Source of the DNA: Candidatus Stahliibacteriota bacterium | GTDB taxonomy: Bacteria; Hydrothermota; Tepidihabitantia; SM23-42 | NCBI GenBank assembly: GCA_030613445.1 | Contig: JAUWLY010000048.1 | Coordinates: 1 to 12,503 of the forward strand | Direction of reading: 5' to 3' | Length of the DNA stretch: 12,503 bases | Translations under genes and position numbers: made by a program | Part shown: one piece after another, positions 6,990 to 12,503 of the stretch | How the letters are laid out: every line of letters begins with the position of its first letter | Position numbering within the stretch: position 1 is the stretch's first letter | Notes under the pieces: model-generated | The model's database searches: none | Told to the model about the DNA's origin: nothing | The model's input: the letters and a program-made list of their open reading frames with translations, nothing else

Positions 6990-7262
6990 TTATTTTTCAT
7001 CAATTAATGCTTGTATCACTACATATGGTTCAGGTGTTCTATTGATTTCTGCGTTACCATTTTTAAATTTCCTAACAACATTGCCGTCGTGATCTCTCTC
7101 CTCAAGGATCACATTTTCTAGACGTGTAATTGAAGGATAACTACTTCGTAATTGTCCACTTATTTTATAGATATTTGATTCAATATGATCTACGTTGTAA
7201 CTAAGGAATAGATCTTTACCATTTCCGTCTTGATCTTTAACAACCATTATGTTTTTCTTCAT
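6990..7262 (-). CDS. 90-residue hypothetical protein
   Basis: Start ATG at 7262, chosen for the strong SD AGAAGGAGG; a longer reading to 7325 would run through the promoter. There is no signal peptide or membrane segment, so it is probably cytoplasmic. The sequence is hydrophilic, with alternating patterns suggesting a small beta-rich fold (I-Y-K-I-S-G-Q-L and V-I-L-E-E-R-D). I do not recognise a family. It is a single-gene module: its own promoter at 7282-7309, a short repeat copy after its stop and a long copy ahead of the promoter. Confidence 0.7.
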   Translation of the reverse strand: MKKNIMVVKDQDGNGKDLFLSYNVDHIESNIYKISGQLRSSYPSITRLENVILEERDHDGNVVRKFKNGNAEINRTPEPYVVIQALIDEK

Positions 7263-7281
7263 CTTTCCTCCTTCTAGCTTT

Positions 7282-7309
7282 AGTATATTTCGGCAAATAA
7301 CAAAGTCAA
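7282..7309 (-). promoter_or_regulatory. Promoter of the 90-residue protein gene
   Basis: Minus-strand TTGACT (7304-7309), 16 bp, TATACT (7282-7287), 19 bp before the ATG at 7262. Confidence 0.6.
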
Positions 7310-7320
7310 GTCCAATGAAG

Positions 7321-7576
7321 TTCACCAGAATACTATAGTTTCCTTTTTAAACAATGTATAAACCTACCGTATTACATGTTTGTACGGATTGTAACAGGTT
7401 TGTTTTGTTGAACTAATAACAATATATTACACGCATGATGGAATCCAGTTATATCACCGTTTTAATAGGATTTTACTAAGTTATGGTTTCATCAGACAAT
7501 GATTGGTTAGATTGTGTCCAACTCATCAGGATGTTATAGACAACAAACAGGCAAAATACTACGGGTGCCGTTTGAA
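7321..7576 (-). repeat. Intergenic repeat, long form, copy 6
   Basis: About 256 bp. The left half is nearly identical to copy 1 (TTGAACTAATAACAATATAT block) and the right half to copy 4 (GGTTATGGTTTCATCAGACA block). The inner direct repeat is at 7519-7539; the outer one (7321-7338) is more diverged. With promoter and gene remnant it explains the gene-free stretch 7263-7648. Confidence 0.9.
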
Positions 7577-7590
7577 ATGGCGTGTATTAT

Positions 7591-7643
7591 TTAATCTTAA
7601 TAACCTTCTACTGAATCTTCCCATCCACGAATTCTACTTGTTT
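7591..7643 (-). pseudogene. Remnant of a C-terminal sorting tail
   Basis: Directly after the stop of the TlpA-like gene, one minus-strand frame reads V-E-F-V-D-G-K-I-Q-stop-K-V-I-K-I-K-stop. This parallels the ends of the two sorted proteins in this window (F-I-E-V-D-G-R-I-T-Q-K-V-V-K-V-R and its sibling). It is too short to be a gene and holds an internal TAG, so it looks like a leftover of a secreted-protein gene whose body has been lost. Alternatively the TlpA-like protein itself once carried this tail and lost it by mutation. Confidence 0.55.
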
Positions 7644-7648
7644 GAATG

Positions 7649-9349
7649 CTAGTCAGTCAGAAGTCTTTCTATCCTCTTTTCTTTCCCTTTATCGAATCCA
7701 TACCAGGTCATGGCCACGTTTCCTTCACTGTCTATCACATAGTTCAACGGCACACCAGAAGCACCTGCTTTTTGGTATTGTTCAAATTGTACAGTCTGCG
7801 CTTCTTCCGAAGTAGTGTATATATTGGGATAGGTTATGTTATGCTCCTCAAGAAGTTTCCGTACGAATTGCTCATCATCACTTGTATTATACCCCACGAC
7901 AATCAAACCCTGATCCTTGAATTTCTGATGCATTTCCTCAAGCCATGGTAGTTCTTCGCGGCACGGAGGACAACCAACACGCCAGAAATTAATGAGTACC
8001 ACCTTCCCCTTACACTCTGACAAAGTAAAAGTACCCCCATCGAGTGTTTCAAACGAAAAATCAGGTGCAGGAGTACCTACCGGCAATAGCCTTGATTCCA
8101 TTGAATGTTCTGCCAGTTCAGTCCACCCTTCAGGGGGTTCCCATTGGAATAGACTGTCCGGCATGTCAATATTCATAGTAATATTGCTCCACAATTCTTC
8201 TGTGATAATATCAGTTCGTACCCTGGTGATATCCTTTAATTTTCTTGGCAAGTGATCATCCTGCCCAAGCCAGTAATAACGACTACGCTGCTGATCAAGA
8301 TAACTTACTTCAATGTAATTGCAGAGAACATCTCCGACCATTTCGTTTTCATTAACCATGACGGTATCGATGTTTTCATCAAATGCATTATGGCATTTAT
8401 GAAAGATACTAGGCTGGAATACCATCATACCAGAGCCCGTCCGATTAACTACATGCCATATAGAATGAAATCCAGGTCGGGCATTAAGGCGTAAATATGA
8501 ATTAGTTTTTGTTGCCTCATAGTAAAGACTATCGTCTGATGACCTGTACGGTCGATCCCTTGTCCAAAAGAACCAGAAATTCTCCCCATCACCAACCATT
8601 GTACCGTATAATTCATCCTTAAAATATGATTCAATGCGGGCATGATTTGGCTTTTTTAGCCAAACCTTATATTTACTTTCATGGAAATAATCGTCATATT
8701 TTAATGTGATATCTGTTTCATAGTACAAAGTTTGGGCATTGTGGAGTACCTTGATCATGTCACTGTATAGCCCATGTGTCCTTGGTGGTGGTGCTTCTGC
8801 CATAATTTCATCGAACAGATCACCTAGATAAATCGCATTCTTCTTTGTTAATATCAACTCGATCTTTGTTCCGGGTTTTATTCTTATTGGAATACACCAG
8901 CATATCGGTTTCTTCTTATGCAATATAGACTGGGTTACAAACCAGTAATTACCATCTTCGTACGTATTGTACCAGTTATCAACATCTTTGGCTTTGCGGT
9001 ACAAGCATACCTCACTACCGGAAAGGAATTCAAATCCATCAGCCCATGTTCCCTCGATCACCGCATTGCGGAATTTTCGGCTCTTTTCGGGATCAGTAAG
9101 CGCATTCATTTGGGATGGATACCAGTGTGCTATATGCTCCAGAATGCGTTCACGATATCCTGGCATAGGATCATAGTCAAAAATCGCCCAAATGAATGCT
9201 GGTACATCAATATCAGGAATATCAAGGGTTATCGGGATGTGGCATTTCTTTTTGTTTTCAAATTCACTATACACTTGAGCCCTACTTACACCCACCCAGA
9301 TAGCTATGTATATACATAATAGTAAAACACCTTTCTTGTACGGAATCAT
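7649..9349 (-). CDS. Secreted TlpA/ResA-like thioredoxin-fold protein with long N-terminal domain
   Basis: 566 residues from ATG at 9349 (SD GTGGAGG, 5-6 nt away); a GTG at 9361 is also in frame but would overlap the SD. The signal peptide ends S-R-A|Q (about residue 24). Residues about 205-400 contain a stretch (K-K-P-N-H-A-R-I-E and following) resembling the LolA-like beta fold of outer-membrane lipoprotein-carrier-type proteins. From about 425 it is a classic TlpA/ResA domain: G-T-P-A-P-D-F, V-V-L-I-N-F-W, the active site CPPC at 460-463, and the conserved cis-Pro at 534 in G-V-P. This family reduces or isomerises disulfides in extracytoplasmic proteins; which substrate is served here is unknown. 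Typical TlpA proteins are about 150-200 residues, so the N-terminal fusion is large. Single-gene module with its own promoter. Confidence 0.88.
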   Translation of the reverse strand: MIPYKKGVLLLCIYIAIWVGVSRAQVYSEFENKKKCHIPITLDIPDIDVPAFIWAIFDYDPMPGYRERILEHIAHWYPSQMNALTDPEKSRKFRNAVIEGTWADGFEFLSGSEVCLYRKAKDVDNWYNTYEDGNYWFVTQSILHKKKPICWCIPIRIKPGTKIELILTKKNAIYLGDLFDEIMAEAPPPRTHGLYSDMIKVLHNAQTLYYETDITLKYDDYFHESKYKVWLKKPNHARIESYFKDELYGTMVGDGENFWFFWTRDRPYRSSDDSLYYEATKTNSYLRLNARPGFHSIWHVVNRTGSGMMVFQPSIFHKCHNAFDENIDTVMVNENEMVGDVLCNYIEVSYLDQQRSRYYWLGQDDHLPRKLKDITRVRTDIITEELWSNITMNIDMPDSLFQWEPPEGWTELAEHSMESRLLPVGTPAPDFSFETLDGGTFTLSECKGKVVLINFWRVGCPPCREELPWLEEMHQKFKDQGLIVVGYNTSDDEQFVRKLLEEHNITYPNIYTTSEEAQTVQFEQYQKAGASGVPLNYVIDSEGNVAMTWYGFDKGKEKRIERLLTD

Positions 9350-9364
9350 GTCAACCTCCACTCC

Positions 9365-9392
9365 ATTATAAAAGCAAGGATATAATTGTCAA
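9365..9392 (-). promoter_or_regulatory. Promoter of the TlpA-like gene
   Basis: Perfect minus-strand TTGACA (9387-9392), 16 bp, perfect TATAAT (9365-9370). Only 15 bp separate the -10 from the ATG, so the transcript would begin at or within the SD. Confidence 0.8.
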
Positions 9393-9396
9393 GACG

Positions 9397-9458
9397 TTCA
9401 ACTCACCAGGATGTTATGGACAACGAACAGGAAAAATATTGAGGGTACCGTTTGAGGT
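9397..9458 (-). repeat. Intergenic repeat, short form, copy 7
   Basis: About 62 bp: CAACTCACCAGGATGTTATGG followed directly by ACAACGAACAGG and the terminal GAGGGTACCGTTTGAG block, ending about 10 bp from the stop of the 9467-11020 gene. On the minus strand the promoter-side end is GTTGAAC, just before the next -35. Confidence 0.88.
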
Positions 9459-9466
9459 TCTGATAA

Positions 9467-11020
9467 CTATCTAATCTTAACTACTTTCCTTGTTATCTTC
9501 CCTTCAATCTCAATAAAATAAATTCCTGGTCTTATCTTGTCAGGCATTACTATTCTTCCTGTGATATCAAATACTTTGTAGGTGTTGCCTGTGGGGAGGA
9601 GTAATGGACCGCTAAATATCGTTGGAACAATGTTACGATTCTTTATAGATGTTACTTTCCCCTCCTCAACCCCTGTAGCTGGGTCAAGACTGATAACTAT
9701 AAACCCACTTAGTGTTGAGGTTAAGTTGCAATATCCGGCTATATACACATTACTATCGGGTCCGAAAAATATTGATTTAGCTTCACCACACCCATCGCCC
9801 GGACCATCATAAGTATATACCCAGTTTCCATTGCCCATGTTAGATAGACTCACAGCGAGTAATTTATAACTGGAACTTGTTGTGTCTGTTAAATATCCAC
9901 AAGCATAGATGTTGTGATCCAACCCGTAGTCAATATAATTAAACTCATCCATACCCATAACACCAATACCATCGTAACGGTAGATCCATAGATCATTACC
10001 ATCAGTTGTCAGCCCAATGACAACTGCATCTTCTTGTGTACCAGCATATTCACCAAATCCGCAAGCATAAATATGACTGTCTAATCCATAAATAACAGCC
10101 AGCGCTTCATCCCAAGAATACCAATTTTGCGCTGTATAGATATATATCCAATTGGTATCGCCATTAGTAGATAGGCTCATAATGGTAAAATCAGAGTACG
10201 AATTTCTGCCGTCAATGGGATTGCCTGTCCAACCTGCCACATAAACATTATTATCAGCACCTACTATAATGGACTTCCCTCTTGCATCCCATCCTGGGGT
10301 ACTATAACTGAAAATCCATTGTTCTACCCCACTGGTATCAAGACAGATTACAATAAGATCTGTTCCTGAACCAGAGGTTTCACTATATCCAGTAATATAA
10401 ACTCGGTCATTACCATAGGTAATTGACTGTGCTACATCAAAATAATTGCCCGGACCATCAAATGTATATACCCATCGTTCCGTGCCTTGGGAAGTAAGAC
10501 TTACAACAAGAAAATCAACATAGGGCGCACCACTGTGGCTAATATATCCAGATGCATATATATTTCCGTCCGATTCTAATGTCATTGCTGTTGCTCTTGA
10601 TTCATAAATACTGTCGGGATTATTATAACGATATATCCACCTTTCGTCACCAGCATTTGTTAAACTGATAACTGCGAAATCCTTTACCAATCCTCCGGGC
10701 TCCCATGTGTGTCCTGCAGCATAAATATTTCCATCTACACCATATTCTATTGAACATAATCTGTCATCTCCATTTTCAGGACAATTATATCTGTATGTCC
10801 AGTTTGTGTCACCATCACACGTCAGACTCACCACAAGCATATCATCCATGGAATCAGGTATCCAACAGTACCCTGCAGCGTAAATGTTATTACTCGAGTC
10901 ACAAGTCATTGCACCAGCCCTAGCACTGATACAATCAGCACCATCATAAATATAAATCCACCGTTCTATCTGCGCGAGTGATAAAGTAGAGAAGAGTACC
11001 CCTATTATAATATATTTCAT
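9467..11020 (-). CDS. Secreted eight-repeat beta-propeller-like protein with C-terminal sorting tail
   Basis: 517 residues. The signal peptide (M-K-Y-I-I-I-G ... S-L-A|Q) is cleaved about residue 16. The body is eight tandem repeats of about 52-56 residues, each starting W-[IVT]-[YF]-x-[YF] and containing a [NDH]-x-[IV]-Y-[AVI]-x-G-[YHWF] core and a V-[VI]-[SCG]-L end, similar to SBBP/NHL-like propeller repeats; eight blades could close a beta-propeller. The last ~60 residues form a tail with S-G-P-L-L-L-P, F-D-I-T-G-R, P-G-I-Y-F-I-E and a basic end K-V-V-K-I-R, of the type IX-like sorting kind. ATG overlaps the upstream gene's TGA (ATGA) with SD AAGGTGAG, so it is translationally coupled. 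Probably a cell-surface or secreted binding protein; the ligand is unknown. Confidence 0.87.
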   Translation of the reverse strand: MKYIIIGVLFSTLSLAQIERWIYIYDGADCISARAGAMTCDSSNNIYAAGYCWIPDSMDDMLVVSLTCDGDTNWTYRYNCPENGDDRLCSIEYGVDGNIYAAGHTWEPGGLVKDFAVISLTNAGDERWIYRYNNPDSIYESRATAMTLESDGNIYASGYISHSGAPYVDFLVVSLTSQGTERWVYTFDGPGNYFDVAQSITYGNDRVYITGYSETSGSGTDLIVICLDTSGVEQWIFSYSTPGWDARGKSIIVGADNNVYVAGWTGNPIDGRNSYSDFTIMSLSTNGDTNWIYIYTAQNWYSWDEALAVIYGLDSHIYACGFGEYAGTQEDAVVIGLTTDGNDLWIYRYDGIGVMGMDEFNYIDYGLDHNIYACGYLTDTTSSSYKLLAVSLSNMGNGNWVYTYDGPGDGCGEAKSIFFGPDSNVYIAGYCNLTSTLSGFIVISLDPATGVEEGKVTSIKNRNIVPTIFSGPLLLPTGNTYKVFDITGRIVMPDKIRPGIYFIEIEGKITRKVVKIR

Positions 11021-12402
11021 CTCACCTTGACCACTTTCTGTGTGATTCGTCCATCAACCTCAATAAAATAAATTCCTGGTTTAATTTTATCTGGTAAAAC
11101 GACTCGTCCTGTGATGTCAAAGACTCTGTAGTTTTTACCTTCGGGTAGTAACAAAGGTCCACTGAAGATGGTTGTCCATAAGCCGTTATTATTAGTATCA
11201 GTCCCTCTATCTTCATCTATCCCCAGTGTATCCGGTGCTGTTTTCAGCAAATAAACATCATCGCCCCCAGCTCCACATGAATTCGTAGAACCCACAATAA
11301 TGTAACTACGATCCGACATTATCTGCATATCAAAAACTGCTTCATTAGAGTCCTTAGCATAGACGCCTGTCCAAACACTATCACCCCATTCATCCAATTT
11401 AATCAGGTAAATATTGCTTCCGTACGTTCCTCCATATGAATCTGTCCATCCTGCAATTGTATAGCAATTATCTGTTGTCTGTTTTACTGGGTATGCCCAT
11501 TCAGTAAATTCGCCACCATAATTTCTTGTCCATATTGTATCGCCATTGTCATTAAACTTAACAAGAAGAAAATCGCCGTTAAAAGCCCCGAATGATTCTG
11601 TATAACCAGAAATTATATAGCTTGTATCATTAATCGGCTCAACATGCGATGCCAGATCAGACATAGATCCACCGTACAATCTTGTCCACAAGGAATCTCC
11701 TTGACTATCTGTCCTAATTACGTATGCACCAGCGTTACCAAATGAGCTAGAATAACCGGCGATAATGTAACCTCCATCATAAGTTTCACAAATAGAGTAA
11801 GCAATGTCAAATAGCGGTCCTCCATACGTTTTCTCCCAGATTCGATTTCCCAATGAATCAGTTTTAATAATGTACACATCGTTTCCTTGGCCAAATGATG
11901 ATGACATGCCCGCAAGGGCAAATCCATTATCCAATGTTTTACAAATTGAGTAGCTGTAATCACCAACCGCACCACCATAAGTCCGTGTCCAAAGTGTATC
12001 ACCCGATGTATCGGTTCTTACTAAGTACACATCAGCATTTCCCGAACCAAAAGAGTATGTATGCCCAGCAATCGCGTAGCCATGATCTGCTGTCTGTATA
12101 ACAGACCAGCCAGTTTCATCATCAATACCACCGTAGGTTTTTTCCCACTCCATAATACCATCAACATCCACTTTTATTAGATACATATCACTGCCACCAG
12201 CGCCAAATGAACGGGTCCATCCACCAATTATAAAACCACCATCAACTGTTTGTTGAATCGAATAACCCATGTCGTGTCCTGATCCACCATATGTCCTTGT
12301 CCATAGTGTATCAGGTGCCTGGGCATAGATGAGCGAGAAGTAGGAAGCAAGAAGTAGAAAGGAACAAATATGTATTAGTGTCTTGGTACAAATTGTCTTC
12401 AA
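11017..12402 (-). CDS. Secreted seven-repeat protein with C-terminal sorting tail
   Basis: 461 residues from TTG at 12402, chosen for the strong SD (GAGGAGG) just upstream and the signal peptide that follows, ending I-Y-A|Q (about residue 27). The body is seven repeats of about 50 residues of the form [DN]-[TSR]-[LIV]-W-[TE]-[RK]-x-Y-G-G ... [DN]-[GN]-[GC]-[FY]-x-[IL]-[AGI]-G ... S-[FY]-G ... [DA]-[VM]-Y-[LIV]-[IVL]-[KR], a repeat class common in secreted proteins of FCB-related bacteria and probably also a beta-propeller. The final ~55 residues are the same sorting tail as in its neighbour, nearly residue for residue, although the repeats differ. It is the first gene of a coupled pair (ATGA overlap). 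It is probably surface exposed; its role is unknown. Confidence 0.88.
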   Translation of the reverse strand: MKTICTKTLIHICSFLLLASYFSLIYAQAPDTLWTRTYGGSGHDMGYSIQQTVDGGFIIGGWTRSFGAGGSDMYLIKVDVDGIMEWEKTYGGIDDETGWSVIQTADHGYAIAGHTYSFGSGNADVYLVRTDTSGDTLWTRTYGGAVGDYSYSICKTLDNGFALAGMSSSFGQGNDVYIIKTDSLGNRIWEKTYGGPLFDIAYSICETYDGGYIIAGYSSSFGNAGAYVIRTDSQGDSLWTRLYGGSMSDLASHVEPINDTSYIISGYTESFGAFNGDFLLVKFNDNGDTIWTRNYGGEFTEWAYPVKQTTDNCYTIAGWTDSYGGTYGSNIYLIKLDEWGDSVWTGVYAKDSNEAVFDMQIMSDRSYIIVGSTNSCGAGGDDVYLLKTAPDTLGIDEDRGTDTNNNGLWTTIFSGPLLLPEGKNYRVFDITGRVVLPDKIKPGIYFIEVDGRITQKVVKVR

Positions 12403-12420
12403 TCCACCTCCTCTACAACA

Positions 12421-12448
12421 ATTATAAGATTAATTCAGGTGTTGTCAA
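12421..12448 (-). promoter_or_regulatory. Promoter of the secreted repeat-protein pair
   Basis: Perfect minus-strand TTGACA (12443-12448), 16 bp, perfect TATAAT (12421-12426), 18 bp before the TTG start. The spacer closely resembles that of the promoter at 5398-5425. Confidence 0.8.
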
Positions 12449-12458
12449 GACTCGTTAG

Positions 12459-12503
12459 ACTCATCAGAATGCCATAGTTTCTTTCTTAAACAATGTATAA
12501 ACC
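12459..12503 (-). repeat. Intergenic repeat, long-form copy 8, cut by window edge
   Basis: Starts with ACTCATCAGAATGCCATAG and continues into the TTCTTAAACAATGTATAAAC block, i.e. the promoter-side end of a long copy. The rest, and presumably another gene module, lies beyond the window. Confidence 0.85.

Noticed and set aside
7226..7256. Calcium-binding loop (D-x-D-G-N-G-x-D) in the 90-residue protein
   Set aside because: Too short and lacking the twelfth-position acidic residue and flanking helices; one chance match is not evidence.
7370..7405. Possible H-type pseudoknot in the long repeat (CCTGTT/AACAGG crossing CCGTA/TACGG)
   Set aside because: Only the CCGTA/TACGG arms are conserved in all copies. 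The CCTGTT/AACAGG pairing is disrupted in each of the four complete copies examined, without compensation.
1012..7576. Repeat copies as classical insertion sequences
   Set aside because: No transposase frame, no terminal inverted repeats, and all copies share one orientation.
7646..7951. 101-codon plus-strand frame
   Set aside because: Antisense to the thioredoxin domain of the TlpA-like gene.
8918..9319. 133-codon plus-strand frame
   Set aside because: Antisense to the well-supported TlpA-like gene, no SD or promoter, no recognisable protein features.
1012..12503. CRISPR array
   Set aside because: Repeats are 40-260 bp, separated by whole genes, not 20-50 bp repeats with similar-sized spacers, and no cas genes are seen.

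Overview
This is an AT-rich bacterial window with standard-code genes, strong Shine-Dalgarno (SD) sites and near-consensus sigma-70-type promoters. It contains no rRNA, tRNA, transposase, integrase or CRISPR array. Two secreted repeat proteins end in a C-terminal tail of the 'FDITGR ... PGIYFIE ... KVVK' type, as found on type IX-like sorted proteins of the FCB superphylum and related candidate phyla. Three signal peptides are followed by Gln at the predicted mature N-terminus. I therefore favour an FCB-like lineage, possibly a WOR-3/Stahlbacteria-type candidate phylum. That assignment rests on protein style, not on a marker gene.

Layout. At the left edge a partial minus-strand gene (1-641) encodes a PD-(D/E)XK nuclease-like protein. 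It diverges from a small plus-strand zinc-ribbon gene (789-992) that is interrupted by an in-frame TAA. From about 1012 to the right edge everything is on the minus strand and modular. In transcription order, from right to left: a translationally coupled pair of secreted repeat proteins with sorting tails (11017-12402 and 9467-11020); a secreted TlpA-like thioredoxin protein (7649-9349) trailed by a relic of a sorting tail; a 90-residue unknown (6990-7262); a frameshifted small membrane protein (6387-6837) with a lipoprotein gene (5808-6338); a small lipoprotein-like gene (4968-5366); a membrane-anchored unknown (4232-4840); and a two-gene operon of an ExoX-C-like/zinc-finger protein (3345-3836) plus a large membrane protein (1303-3345).

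The striking feature is what separates the modules. After the last gene of every module visible from 1303 rightward lies a copy of one intergenic repeat, always in the same orientation (8 copies). It occurs in a long form (about 240-260 bp) and a short form (about 40-60 bp). In two long copies the extra roughly 200 bp is flanked by direct repeats of about 20 bp. The four complete long copies are mosaics of two left-half and two right-half types, found in all four combinations. Next to each repeat is the next module's own promoter, nearly always with a 16-bp spacer and a very short leader. The whole looks like an array of independently promoted gene cassettes divided by a recombining repeat, with several modules decaying (nonsense codon, frameshifts, a gene remnant). 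An integron-like cassette array is one hypothesis; a modular intergenic repeat family of the BOX/MITE type is the main alternative. The functions of most cargo genes are unknown.
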